Origin: an uncultured Eubacterium sp.
GTDB taxonomy: Bacteria; Bacillota; Clostridia; Oscillospirales; CAG-272
Assembly (NCBI GenBank): GCA_900544285.1
Contig: UQUT01000001.1
Coordinates: 62,001 to 126,000, forward strand
Length of the DNA stretch: 64,000 nucleotides
Direction of reading: 5' to 3'
Shown piece after piece: positions 32,540-41,379 of this stretch. The number at the start of each line of letters is the position of its first letter. Within the stretch, counting starts at the first letter, position 1. The position numbers and the translations under genes are program-made. The notes under the pieces were generated by a model, which had not been told where the DNA came from, made no database searches, and was given only the letters and a program-made list of their open reading frames with translations.

Positions 32540-34276
32540 TTAATAGGCAGGCACACCGTAGCCGAGTATCTCGTAATAGCCGATGGAATACTCCCGGAGT
32601 CTCACGCTGTCGCCTGAGTTTCCCTCAACGGTATAAACCTTTCCGTTTTCGACCTTTTGGACGATACCTGTATGGTCAGATTCCCCGTCCTGCGGGCCGG
32701 ATTCACCATCGGGCGAGTCCCAATCAAAAAAGATAATCATACCGGGGGCAGGTTCATTGGAACCGTCAAGCCATTGGCCTCGATCCTTAAACCACTGCAC
32801 ACCGTTGACACAGCCTGCGTATTTGGGTATTACCCCTGCGTCGATATAGCCGCACTCATTGGCAACCCAACTGACGAAGCAGGCACACCATTCCACTCTG
32901 GAATTGAAACCATACCAACTCCAATAGGGTTCGCCGCCCAAGTTTCCAACCTGAGAGAGCGCAACTGTAACAATCTGCCCCTCGTCATAGGAAATCCCAT
33001 AGAGAACCGCAGACCATAGGGAATTGTTCTCGTCGGCAAGCAGCTCGGCAAGATAGCCTTTCTGTTCTTCATTAAATCCATACTGAGCCGCCATTTCATC
33101 GGCGGTTTTGTGCGAAACCGTAATATATAGGTAGGTCTGCGTGACCGTACTTTCGGTTTCAACAATATTGCCGTGGCCATCATCGGTTTCGGTAATCATC
33201 GTTTCGGTATTGGTTTCTGTCCGGGAGGATATTTCGTTCATTTCCCAAAAGATGTCCTTCATAAGTTGTTTTTTTGAATCGTCCATCGTGGCGACTTCCT
33301 GTGGGTTGTCGGGATCAGTATTGGTTTTTACGGCATACACCGCAAGCACCTCTTTCCAAACAGCCCTGCTGCCACTCATTTCAAGAACATCGTAGGATAC
33401 TGAATCTTTTTTCTCCTGAAGCTTAGCATCGTAATCGGAATTGATCTCCTGCACTACGGTCTGCATTGTCATACCTGTGCCGGAATCTTCTCCCGAAAAG
33501 AAGATCCCAAATACAGAACCGAGAAGCAGACCAATCAGACAAATCACAATAATCACAACAACCGCAACCCACCCTCCGGCAGCAATAGCGGCGACCAATG
33601 CTTTTGTGGCGGCAATAATCGCCTTGACTGCCGCAATCGTCGCTTTTACGGCGGCTTTCACCCCAACGGCAACAGCCTTTGCGGTTGCTCTCGCCGCCTG
33701 AATCGCTCTCTGCGTTGCTTTCACCGTGGCCTGCGCCGTTTTCTGTGCCGCCTTTGCAGCCTGCTGTGTAGTTTTAACGGCTGTTTTAGCGGTGCGCTCT
33801 GCGGTTTTGACTGTTTTCTGCGCTGTTTTAGCCGAACCCCTGCCAACGGTTTTAATCGTCTTTTTCCCCGCAGATCGGGCAGACTGCTTCACCGTCTTTT
33901 TCGTTTCCTGAACTGCTTTCACTCCTTTGTTTCGGGGAGTGCGGATAGATTGCTTTTCAAGGGATTGCGCCGCCCGTTTCTCCTTAAATTTCTGAATCCC
34001 ATCTTTTGCTTTTGAGATATTCTGTTTGGTGGTTTCCAGACCTTTGCGCCCCTGCTTATCAAACTGGCGGGCAGCTTCGTGGGTAATGCGGTCAGCACCG
34101 CCCTCAATCCGGTTGGAAGCGTATTCTTCCGCACTACTCTCCTGAGCGTGGGTAGAATGTTCCGCTTTTTCTTTGGTTTGAATAAAGGCGGATTTCATTC
34201 TTTCTGCGGCAACCGCCGATTTGTTTATCGTCTTGATCGTGCCTTTGACCATATCCCTCGTCTTTATATCAGGCAT
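32540..34276 (-). CDS. CD1108-type conjugation protein with CHAP domain
   Basis: 578 residues from ATG 34276 behind AAGGAGG. The first 230 residues are Lys/Ala-rich helix (repeats such as KTAQKTVKTAERTAKTA), then one membrane segment at about 240-268 (VVVIIVICLIGLLLGSVFGI). The outer part ends in a CHAP amidase/endopeptidase domain: Cys in EWCACFVSW, His in DHTGIVQKV, Asn in VEGNSG. It would open the peptidoglycan for the transfer channel. Last gene in the long minus-strand transfer operon, after a terminator at 34316. Confidence 0.88.
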   Translation of the reverse strand: MPDIKTRDMVKGTIKTINKSAVAAERMKSAFIQTKEKAEHSTHAQESSAEEYASNRIEGGADRITHEAARQFDKQGRKGLETTKQNISKAKDGIQKFKEKRAAQSLEKQSIRTPRNKGVKAVQETKKTVKQSARSAGKKTIKTVGRGSAKTAQKTVKTAERTAKTAVKTTQQAAKAAQKTAQATVKATQRAIQAARATAKAVAVGVKAAVKATIAAVKAIIAATKALVAAIAAGGWVAVVVIIVICLIGLLLGSVFGIFFSGEDSGTGMTMQTVVQEINSDYDAKLQEKKDSVSYDVLEMSGSRAVWKEVLAVYAVKTNTDPDNPQEVATMDDSKKQLMKDIFWEMNEISSRTETNTETMITETDDGHGNIVETESTVTQTYLYITVSHKTADEMAAQYGFNEEQKGYLAELLADENNSLWSAVLYGISYDEGQIVTVALSQVGNLGGEPYWSWYGFNSRVEWCACFVSWVANECGYIDAGVIPKYAGCVNGVQWFKDRGQWLDGSNEPAPGMIIFFDWDSPDGESGPQDGESDHTGIVQKVENGKVYTVEGNSGDSVRLREYSIGYYEILGYGVPAY

Positions 34277-34315
34277 AAAAACCTCCTTTCCGAGCGCCCT
34301 GTTACGCTCTAAAAT

Positions 34316-34352
34316 GAAAAAGAGGGGTAAAGGTACAAACACCTTACCCCTC
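34316..34352 (-). terminator. Terminator within the transfer operon
   Basis: GAGGGGTAA-containing stem with one bulge, five T on the minus strand. It follows the Cys-rich VLP gene and would reduce expression of the CHAP gene unless read through. Confidence 0.75.
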
Positions 34353-34392
34353 AAAGTGCGGGCGCTGAAAAGCCGCTTGTTTCAAGGGCTTT

Positions 34393-34755
34393 TTACCCTC
34401 TATTTTTCGACTCTGTACGCTTCTTTCTTGCGTACTCGGCCTGCTGCCGCTTATACGCTTTCTCCGCACACTTTTCGCAATATTTTTTCTTGTTGTTTCG
34501 CTTGATAATGGGAGTACCGCAGGCAACGCACCTGTCAGGGTGTGTTCCGAGTATCTCTGCTTCAAGCAACGGCTCAGCCGGAAGCACGGCATTTCGGAAA
34601 TACTTACATAATAAGGAATAGGAAATACTCTGCACACAAACGCAGGGTTCTCCGTCATCGAGAAGCAAGCAGTTTCCTCCGTCATAATTAGCGCAAAGCC
34701 TTTTAATCAAGGCGTTGGATCTCTGCCGCTGCTTGGGCGTCATCTGCGGAAGCAT
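34393..34755 (-). CDS. Cys-rich VLP-domain protein
   Basis: 120 residues. MTPKQRQRSNALIKRLCANY then GNCLLLDDGEPCVCVQSISY (key parts) match the Cys_rich_VLP family (PF14194) found in Tn1549-type elements. The second half has CVACGTPII and YCEKCAEKA, a zinc ribbon, and a basic tail. Zinc-dependent nucleic-acid or protein binding is likely; the role in transfer is unknown. It overlaps the sortase gene by 53 bp. The start may be ATG 34755 or 34743. Confidence 0.8.
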   Translation of the reverse strand: MLPQMTPKQRQRSNALIKRLCANYDGGNCLLLDDGEPCVCVQSISYSLLCKYFRNAVLPAEPLLEAEILGTHPDRCVACGTPIIKRNNKKKYCEKCAEKAYKRQQAEYARKKRTESKNRG

Positions 34756-35536
34756 TCAGCGAACCTTCCTCCATAATCTTTTTAGCGACAACAACAAGCC
34801 TGCCGTTGGTATGGGAATACTCACAGGTGGAAAGGGTAATCAGCTTATCACCGTATTCTGCCGACACTCCGGTATCATACAGCGAAAGCTCTTTGCATTT
34901 CTCAATAAACGCCGTAAATTCCTCCGGCGACTGAGCGTTGGTAAAGCGGTAGAATTTGAAGGAATCAGGGCTGTCGGTATAAACCACGGTTTTGAAAACC
35001 GCAACAATCTCATATTCGCACTTCTCGGTCAGGGTATTAAATGTGACCGTCTTGTGATTTTTCCAGAAATCCTCGCTTTTGAATTTCTCGAGATTGGCAA
35101 ACATACTGCCGTTTTTCATATTGTGGCCGTAGATTACGATATTGTCCGAAGGTGCCTGCACATCGCAGTCCTCCTGCACATAGGGGCAGCCATAGTCGGT
35201 ATATCCTTTATCAAATCCGTGTTTGAGATAGAAATTCGGGTTGTCTACCGTCTGCATAACAGGGTAGTTGATATTCGTATCTTCCACACGAACCCAACCG
35301 ACCAAATCGCTGTTCTGGCGATAAAGCTCCGTCAGTTCCGGCAAAATGGCTGCGTCCTCAGAATACTGGATTGGTTCGGTCGGTTCTGTTTCAGGTTTCT
35401 CCACAATCTGAGCAAGGGAACCGTACATCTGCGCCTGTTCCTTTTCCTCCTGAAAGTGGTCGATTATAAAATAGGTGCTTGTGCCGAGCAGGGCAACAAA
35501 CGCCGCAATTAAAATGATACAAATGGTCTTTTTCAT
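34703..35536 (-). CDS. srtB: Class B sortase
   Basis: 277 residues. Single N-terminal membrane helix (5-26), then the sortase barrel. Catalytic His in YGHNMKNGSMF, Cys in TLSTCEYS and a downstream Arg in GRLVVVAKK. The class B long helix is present. Sortases join surface proteins to the wall at LPXTG-like motifs; the pilin at the right edge of the window carries TPKTG and is the obvious client. Overlaps the methyltransferase stop (ATGA). Start ATG 35536 behind AAAGGA. Confidence 0.93.
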   Translation of the reverse strand: MKKTICIILIAAFVALLGTSTYFIIDHFQEEKEQAQMYGSLAQIVEKPETEPTEPIQYSEDAAILPELTELYRQNSDLVGWVRVEDTNINYPVMQTVDNPNFYLKHGFDKGYTDYGCPYVQEDCDVQAPSDNIVIYGHNMKNGSMFANLEKFKSEDFWKNHKTVTFNTLTEKCEYEIVAVFKTVVYTDSPDSFKFYRFTNAQSPEEFTAFIEKCKELSLYDTGVSAEYGDKLITLSTCEYSHTNGRLVVVAKKIMEEGSLNASADDAQAAAEIQRLD

Positions 35537-36285
35537 CGTGTATTCCTTTCTTCGTTTATTCTTCTGACGGCAATCTCATAGTAATGGCTGTCGATTTCAC
35601 AGCCGATAAAGCGCCGTTTGTTCCGAATGGCCGCAATCGCTGTCGTTCCCGTCCCCAAGTACGGATCGAGAAGAAAATCCCCCTGTTTGGAGGAAAGCTG
35701 AACCAGCCATTCGACGCACTCCACATTTTTAATCGTGGGGTGGTAAATTCCGTTTTTCTTCTGCCATACCGAATTATAGGTGGATTTGGGATAAGCGGAA
35801 CCGAACCAACAGCTATCGAGCCGAAACCGATAACCCTCTTTTGGCTTTTTTATCCGTTTAACAAGCTGCGTCTTTTCAAACTTCCTTCGCCCTTTGTGGC
35901 AGAAGATTACCCATTCCGAATTGTTGGCATAGCTGCCGCTTAAATCCCCAATTCCTCCGAGCGTCCCTTTTTCAATCACAAGGCAGTTTTTAATGATGAA
36001 CCCTGCGTTTATCAGGGAATGATAATGAAGGGGGTATCTGTCGAATCGGGTAAAGAAATATGCGTGGGCATTGTCTTTCAGCACACGGTAGCATTCGTCT
36101 GCCAACCAATCGTAGTCAATTCCTTCGTCCCCTTTCAGGGGATTATGCCTATTCCTTGTAAAATGGTTGACATACTGAATCCCATAAGGCGGATCGGTGA
36201 TAATCAAGTCGATGGAATTGCCGGGGAGCTGCCCGAACAACTCCCCGCAATCCATACAGTAGACCTTGTTTTCCTCAACTCGCAT
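35533..36285 (-). CDS. DNA (adenine or N4-cytosine) methyltransferase
   Basis: 250 residues from ATG 36285, inside the last codons of the virB4 gene; a GTG 9 bases earlier is possible. TDPPYGIQY near residue 30 is the catalytic DPPY motif and DPYLGTGTTAIAA near 205 is the AdoMet-binding FxGxG motif, in the order of beta-class enzymes. No restriction enzyme is adjacent, so it is an orphan enzyme. It probably marks element DNA against host restriction or controls replication. Confidence 0.92.
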   Translation of the reverse strand: MRVEENKVYCMDCGELFGQLPGNSIDLIITDPPYGIQYVNHFTRNRHNPLKGDEGIDYDWLADECYRVLKDNAHAYFFTRFDRYPLHYHSLINAGFIIKNCLVIEKGTLGGIGDLSGSYANNSEWVIFCHKGRRKFEKTQLVKRIKKPKEGYRFRLDSCWFGSAYPKSTYNSVWQKKNGIYHPTIKNVECVEWLVQLSSKQGDFLLDPYLGTGTTAIAAIRNKRRFIGCEIDSHYYEIAVRRINEERNTR

Positions 36286-38614
36286 TTTCTTCACCGAATT
36301 TGGTAGTCATCAGCTTGTAAAGCTTGGTGTTTTTGGGGAACTTGTTTGCAAACGGAACAATGCTTGAACCTACCTTGATTAAGCCGTGTCCGGCCTCCAC
36401 ATTGGTAATATACGACATTTGCATATCGGAGATATTCAGAAGCCTGCCAAGCTCAATTCTGTCGGTACTTGCTTGATTTGCCATAATCAAAAATTCGCTG
36501 TTGCTGAGCATTGTCCTTGCCGTGTGACTCTGCAAGAGGTCGTCCACATTTTGAGTGATACCCGTCGCATAAGCGCCGTATTTCCTCACTCGTTTCCACA
36601 AGGTGAATAGGAAGTTTGCGGAATACTCGTGCTGAAACAGAAGGTAGATCTCATCAATAAAGATGAAGGTATTTTTGCCCTTTGCACGGTTCTGCGTAAT
36701 ACGATTGAGAATGGAATCCAGAACCACGAGCATTCCGATGGGCATTAACTGCTTGCCGAGGTCGAGAATATCATAGCATATCAGACGGCTTCCGGTATTC
36801 ACATTCGTATGCTTCGCAAAGGTGTTCAGGCTGCCGTTGGTAAACAGCTCAATGGCAAGGGCGATCTCCTGCGCTTCGGGTTCCTCCTGTTTCAAGAGTT
36901 CATTTCTGAAATCCTGCAAGGTCGGCACTTCGCCCTGATAATCATTCTGCTGATAGGTGCGGTAAACCGAAGCGGTACAACGGTCGATAATGGATTTCTG
37001 CTTTGCACCGAGGTTCGTCCCGCCGATAAGCTGTTCGCAAAGAGACATAATAAACTCGGATTTGAGAATAACCGGGTTCGCCCCATCGCCGTATTCCTTT
37101 GTCATATCCATAGCGTTGATATGGTTTTGAGAAGTGGCGGAGATGTGGATTACTTCACCGCCGAGCGCCTTGACAAGCGGAGAATATTCCCGCTCAGGAT
37201 CAATTATAACCACATCTGAATCGGAGGATAGAATGACATTCTCAATCTCGCCTTTTGCGGCGAAGGATTTACCACTGCCTGACACGCCGAGGATAAAGGA
37301 ATTGCCGTTGAGAAGCTGTTTGCGGTCGGCAATAATCATATTTTTGCTGATGACATTCTGCCCGTAGTAGATTCCGTTCTCGTGAAAAATATCCTGTACC
37401 CGGAATGGGATAAAGACCGCCAAAGATTCGGTGGTCAGGGTGCGGAAGGTATCAATCTTTCTCACGCCAAACGGCATAGCCGTGTTCAGACCGTCCATCT
37501 GCTGAAATTTCAGGATACCAAACTGACACAGGTGCTTTCTCGCCGTGGTGAGCAGGGCTTCGGTGTCGTTGTCGAGCTGTTCCTTGGTATCCGCCGTATG
37601 CACAAGAGTCAGAACGGCAAACATCATTCTCTGATCCCTTGTGGTCAAATCGTCGAGAAACTCCTTCATTTCCTTTTTCTGCTGTTCCATATCATAAGGC
37701 ACGGTTGCCGAAAAGTTGTTGTTGGAATTTTGTCTCCTTTGCCAATTCGTTATATTCGTTTCAACCCCAAGCAGGCGGTTTTCTGCTTCTTTCACCGCTT
37801 CATCGGTGGGAACAGGCACAACGTCAATCGACATCATCAGGTTACGGTTCAGATCGGTCAGCTCGGCTACCATACTATCCTTAATATAGGAGGCGTATTC
37901 CCGTAAAAAAAGAACCCTCCCAAAACGGTTTCCCATCTTGAAAAAGTCCTTCTCAAATTCCATTGTATCGGGGCAGATATAGTCTTTGAAGCTGTGCCCC
38001 TTTTTTCGAGTTTCCTTCATGTCGAACCGATAGGCCGTTTCCTCGCCCACACGGTAGAAATCGTGAAAGATACGCAGTCTTTCATCGGTTTCCAGTTCCA
38101 CGCATTTACTGCCGAGCCTGCCGAAGTGGGCAATCAGATCCGCACCGACACGGGCAAAGTAGTTTCGTGCGTCCTCCACATTCTTTTTATTGACCGAAAT
38201 GGTCATATACTTATCCTGCACGATGGCATTGGCACCCGTGGCCTTTTCAAGCAGAATTTTGTTGTATTCCTCCCGGTACTCGTCGAGCCTGTCGCCTTTT
38301 AGGGGAATGAGAATGTTTTTCTCAAAATCAAGGCGGTTGAGCCTGCGGTTGTTGATGGTGATTTTGGTCGTTGCGCCGGAGTCAAGGGAATTGAGCAGTT
38401 CCGAGTATTCAAGGAACATCGCTTCTTTATCTTCACGGCTTGCAACGGCGTAATTTATATCTGAAAACTTAAAGGTCTTGGAAAACTTGTCCTTTCCGAT
38501 CTGGAAGATACCGTCATCATAAATCACGGTGACGGGGATTACATCCTGAACGCCCTTCGGCACGACAAACTTTTCCTTCTCCTGCTTGCGAAGATTGGTA
38601 AGTGTTTTAATCAT
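36275..38614 (-). CDS. virB4: VirB4-like conjugation ATPase
   Basis: 779 residues, normal for the family. Walker A GVSGSGKSF at about 445-453, Walker B FIFIDEIYLL at about 653-662, then an RVRKYGAYATGITQN sensor region. It would power assembly and DNA passage in the type IV secretion channel at the inner face of the membrane. ATGA overlap with the PrgI stop (start ATG 38614) and 3' overlap with the methyltransferase show tight coupling. Confidence 0.95.
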   Translation of the reverse strand: MIKTLTNLRKQEKEKFVVPKGVQDVIPVTVIYDDGIFQIGKDKFSKTFKFSDINYAVASREDKEAMFLEYSELLNSLDSGATTKITINNRRLNRLDFEKNILIPLKGDRLDEYREEYNKILLEKATGANAIVQDKYMTISVNKKNVEDARNYFARVGADLIAHFGRLGSKCVELETDERLRIFHDFYRVGEETAYRFDMKETRKKGHSFKDYICPDTMEFEKDFFKMGNRFGRVLFLREYASYIKDSMVAELTDLNRNLMMSIDVVPVPTDEAVKEAENRLLGVETNITNWQRRQNSNNNFSATVPYDMEQQKKEMKEFLDDLTTRDQRMMFAVLTLVHTADTKEQLDNDTEALLTTARKHLCQFGILKFQQMDGLNTAMPFGVRKIDTFRTLTTESLAVFIPFRVQDIFHENGIYYGQNVISKNMIIADRKQLLNGNSFILGVSGSGKSFAAKGEIENVILSSDSDVVIIDPEREYSPLVKALGGEVIHISATSQNHINAMDMTKEYGDGANPVILKSEFIMSLCEQLIGGTNLGAKQKSIIDRCTASVYRTYQQNDYQGEVPTLQDFRNELLKQEEPEAQEIALAIELFTNGSLNTFAKHTNVNTGSRLICYDILDLGKQLMPIGMLVVLDSILNRITQNRAKGKNTFIFIDEIYLLFQHEYSANFLFTLWKRVRKYGAYATGITQNVDDLLQSHTARTMLSNSEFLIMANQASTDRIELGRLLNISDMQMSYITNVEAGHGLIKVGSSIVPFANKFPKNTKLYKLMTTKFGEENAS

Positions 38615-38973
38615 TTCGACTTCATAGCCTCCTTTATTTTTGCGTCAATACCCGGCTTCATCAGCTCATAGTAGGTATTGGTGGAATGGAAGGTGAGTTT
38701 TTTCGGGGTGAGAAACTCCGATTTAATCCACGCATAGATGAATTTTTCTGCGGTCATTCCGTTGTATTTGACAAATCCAAGCGCCGCAAAGGGCGCTGCG
38801 CCCAAAATGCAGATCCACGAAACGGTTTCGGTGCCGACATAGGGCTTGAGCAGAAAATACAGCCCAACCGCTACAACGCAGGCGCAGGCAGAAAAGATAA
38901 ACTGCCTGAGCGATAAACCGAAAAACATCGATTCCGTATAGTTTCTGATTTCTCTGTTGATTTTTACTTCCAA
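38611..38973 (-). CDS. PrgI-family membrane protein (VirB3-like)
   Basis: 120 residues from TTG 38973, preferred over GTG 38982 because GGAGG is then 8 bases away and homologs start MEVKINREIRNY. Two hydrophobic helices (about 27-45 and 55-72) and a cytoplasmic C-terminal part. In these elements PrgI precedes VirB4 and is thought to be the VirB3 counterpart that anchors the ATPase. Confidence 0.88.
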   Translation of the reverse strand: MEVKINREIRNYTESMFFGLSLRQFIFSACACVVAVGLYFLLKPYVGTETVSWICILGAAPFAALGFVKYNGMTAEKFIYAWIKSEFLTPKKLTFHSTNTYYELMKPGIDAKIKEAMKSK

Positions 38974-38988
38974 TTCAGCCACCTCCGA

Positions 38989-39489
38989 TTATCGTTCAAA
39001 GCTTTGAGAACCTATGTTCTTCTGCTTGAAGGCAGCAAGAATATCGGTACCGTCGTAACCGTTTTCAATCATCTTTTCCATCGTCACACCGTTCTGCCTG
39101 CAAAACTGCATATACTTTTTCAGCCCATCGGGGTAATCGGTTTCCATATCCTCTGCCGACAAACAATCCCAAACGCAGTAATGGGCGTCGGGCAGCATAC
39201 CGACAAGGCGATACCCATCTTCCAGATGGTTAAACAGGCTGTTGTCGTTAAACAGCAAGGTAGAATCGTATTGCTTCACCGACTGATCGGGGTTCTCTGC
39301 AAACGGGTTAAAAGAAATCGCTTCATCTGCGTTTACCGCATAAGCGAGAGCGTCCTTTTCATTCCCGTCCTTCACAAGCAGATAAAAAAGCTCATAGCTG
39401 CCGCCAAGTTCCCGGTTTTCCTGATAAACTGTCAGGCGTTTCAGGATACGCTCGGTGTATCTCATCATTTTTGCATTGTTGAAATTCAT
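38989..39489 (-). CDS. Conserved unknown protein of the transfer operon
   Basis: 166 residues from ATG 39489 with GAGGTA upstream. No membrane span, signal or recognisable motif; mixed acidic composition (DYPDGLKKYMQFCRQNG near 120). It lies between the small Cys-rich gene and PrgI, with ATGA coupling to the former. Ends in FER, like many proteins of this operon. Found by its place in Tn1549-type elements; function unknown. Confidence 0.7.
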   Translation of the reverse strand: MNFNNAKMMRYTERILKRLTVYQENRELGGSYELFYLLVKDGNEKDALAYAVNADEAISFNPFAENPDQSVKQYDSTLLFNDNSLFNHLEDGYRLVGMLPDAHYCVWDCLSAEDMETDYPDGLKKYMQFCRQNGVTMEKMIENGYDGTDILAAFKQKNIGSQSFER

Positions 39490-39656
39490 ACTGTACCTCT
39501 TTCTTTTTCTTTTGCCTGCCGGATTTCTTCGGCGCATACACATTCGTCGGCAAGGCACTTGACCTTGCCTTTTCGTCTGCCGCCGTAGTACAGGCAATAT
39601 CTGCAATCGCAATCTTCAAGGGTGTAGCCCTTGAATTTGTTGTAAATCCGTTTCAT
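39486..39656 (-). CDS. Small Cys-rich protein, 56 residues
   Basis: ATG 39656 with AAGGAG 7 bases upstream, ending at TGA 39488-39486 so that it overlaps the next start (ATGA). Five Cys occur as CDCRYC and CLADECVC, a likely zinc- or metal-binding knuckle, with basic ends. The fit of ribosome site, coupling and composition makes it a real gene despite its size. Function unknown. Confidence 0.8.
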   Translation of the reverse strand: MKRIYNKFKGYTLEDCDCRYCLYYGGRRKGKVKCLADECVCAEEIRQAKEKERGTV

Positions 39657-39667
39657 TTGCTTCTCCT

Positions 39668-40504
39668 TTATAAGCCCATCATCTCTCGGATAATGCGGTC
39701 GCTCATTTTTACCGCCCCGACCAAAACAAGCATATTAAAAAGCAGTTCTCCGATATATGACCACACCTGCGTAACTGCCGCAGCGTTGGGATCGACTACC
39801 GGGGGCGAAGAAGCGAACAGCGAGAAGATGATACACGCCAACACGATAACAGCCCCTTCCAGACAAACGGCGCAGTAGCTTTTGATAAAGCTCTTGCCCA
39901 CATTCTGGCTCGGCTCTCCTGCAAAGGTGGAAAGCGGAATCGGGGCGAGCGCCGTATACATATATAATTTGAAAAATCTCCCGTACACGGTCATTATTAA
40001 AAGGAAGGACATTACCGTGATGAACAATCCGCCGATGAGCGTAACCGCCCAAAGGGGAATCGACTCGAAAAAGCCGCAGCTTTCAATGGTATCAATCATC
40101 GACTGCGGCAGGGGGGTTTGCTGCGCCGTGGAAAATCCTGCGGCGGTCATAATGGTGGAGATTGTACCCTGTACGATATTGAACAGGGCAAGCATTAACT
40201 CCATACCATAGGTGATCCCCGCCTTTGCGAGAGCGAACCGGATAAACAGCTTTAAGGCGTGTTCCGGTTTCTTGACTTCACTGAAACTGCCGCAGGTGCG
40301 TACCATACCAACCACAAAAAACAGCACAAGCAAGGCAAGGCCGATTGCCTGAACCGCACCGTTGATATTGACGATTACGCCCCATATCCCGCCGCCTTTG
40401 AAATTCTGCGGGGTGGTGGTGATGAGCTGCCAAATTTCAGCAAGTTTTTCATTCCAAGTCTCGAGGGCGTTTTGGAGATTTTGAACTACCCAGTTATCTG
40501 ACAC
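39668..40504 (-). CDS. VirB6/TrbL-like membrane protein
   Basis: 278 residues from GTG 40504 behind GAGAGGTGA. About six hydrophobic segments, with charged turns (KKPEHALK, SEVKK). VLFFVVGMVRTCGSF and VGAVKMSDRIIREMMGL are typical of the TrbL/VirB6 family in Firmicute ICEs. It would form the inner-membrane part of the transfer channel. Lies 11 bp before the small Cys-rich gene in the operon. Confidence 0.88.
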   Translation of the reverse strand: MSDNWVVQNLQNALETWNEKLAEIWQLITTTPQNFKGGGIWGVIVNINGAVQAIGLALLVLFFVVGMVRTCGSFSEVKKPEHALKLFIRFALAKAGITYGMELMLALFNIVQGTISTIMTAAGFSTAQQTPLPQSMIDTIESCGFFESIPLWAVTLIGGLFITVMSFLLIMTVYGRFFKLYMYTALAPIPLSTFAGEPSQNVGKSFIKSYCAVCLEGAVIVLACIIFSLFASSPPVVDPNAAAVTQVWSYIGELLFNMLVLVGAVKMSDRIIREMMGL

Positions 40505-40508
40505 AAAA

Positions 40509-40934
40509 TCACCTCTCTCTTTCCTGTTTCCTGCGTCGTTCCGTCAGGTCTTTCTTTACATCGTCAAGGGTGGGAAGCGCACCGAAATAGTCGAACTTAT
40601 CGTTCAAAGATTTCTCAATCAGATTTTCTGTGTTTCCACCCGATTTCAAATGTTCAATCAGCCCCATAATCTCGTGGGGGTATAGGCAGTGCTGTTCAGT
40701 CAGCCACAGGATTTCGCCCACGGCTTTATCCCCAACCTGTCTCTGTGCAAAATACAGCGCCGAGAATATTCGGTCGAGCCACTTTTGAACAGCCTGCTCA
40801 TACGGTTCCGGCTTGAAATTGATATACTGCTCTGAATTTACATTTTCATCTGCAAACGCAATCCATTTCTGGATTATCTTCTGGCCGCACCGGAATCGGT
40901 TTTCCATATTGATTTCAAATTCTTTTCTAAGCAT
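40509..40934 (-). CDS. Unknown conserved transfer-operon protein
   Basis: 141 residues, start ATG 40934 behind AAGGAGG. Predicted helical; a DxGALPTLDDVKKDL block ends in a Arg/Glu-rich tail (TERRRKQERER). No membrane span and no family I can name. 4 bp upstream of the VirB6 gene. Position-specific role in channel assembly is possible. Confidence 0.6.
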   Translation of the reverse strand: MLRKEFEINMENRFRCGQKIIQKWIAFADENVNSEQYINFKPEPYEQAVQKWLDRIFSALYFAQRQVGDKAVGEILWLTEQHCLYPHEIMGLIEHLKSGGNTENLIEKSLNDKFDYFGALPTLDDVKKDLTERRRKQERER

Positions 40935-40949
40935 TGCTGCCTCCTTAAA

Positions 40950-40998
40950 AACAAAAAAAAGAGGGGTGTTCCTGAAAATGAATCCAGGAACACCCCTC
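40950..40998 (-). terminator. Strong terminator after the Maff2 gene
   Basis: Perfect 14-bp stem GAGGGGTGTTCCTG/CAGGAACACCCCTC with a 10-base loop and a long T-run on the minus strand. It splits the transfer operon between Maff2 and the VirB6 group; partial read-through would set relative levels. Confidence 0.92.
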
Positions 40999-41018
40999 GT
41001 GCAAGTGTCGTTTATGAA

Positions 41019-41378
41019 TCAGCCCGTGATTAAGGTTAAAATTTCTTTTGCGAAAACAATGATGACGCCGCCCGCCAAGGTCAGAAAGCCGTTCGCTCGC
41101 TGCGAAGGATCGTGGGATTTCAACGAAAGTCCTACCTGTACGATACCAAAGCCGAGCAGAATCATACCGATTGCCCGAATGAATCCAAAGATAAAATCGG
41201 ACAGGTTATTGACTACGGTTAGCGGATCTCCGCCTGCCGCAAAAGCCGTCAGGGACATACTCATCACGACAGTCAGCGTCACAACGAGTACGCAGTAAAA
41301 ACGAAAGCCACGTTTAACCTTTCCGGCCATAGGCAGCTTATTGGTTTCCTTCTTCTGGTTTCTATTAAAAAGAGTCAT
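41019..41378 (-). CDS. Maff2-type small membrane protein
   Basis: 119 residues from ATG 41378, one base after the virD4 stop, with GGAGG inside the end of that gene. Basic N-terminus, then a signal-like helix ending TAFAAGG (about 40-50), then two hydrophobic helices (DFIFGFIRAIGMILLGFGIV and FLTLAGGVIIVFAKEI in key parts). The Maff2 family accompanies VirD4 in Tn1549-type ICEs and resembles VirB2-like pilin subunits in build; that role is inference. Confidence 0.82.
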   Translation of the reverse strand: MTLFNRNQKKETNKLPMAGKVKRGFRFYCVLVVTLTVVMSMSLTAFAAGGDPLTVVNNLSDFIFGFIRAIGMILLGFGIVQVGLSLKSHDPSQRANGFLTLAGGVIIVFAKEILTLITG

Positions 41379-41379
41379 T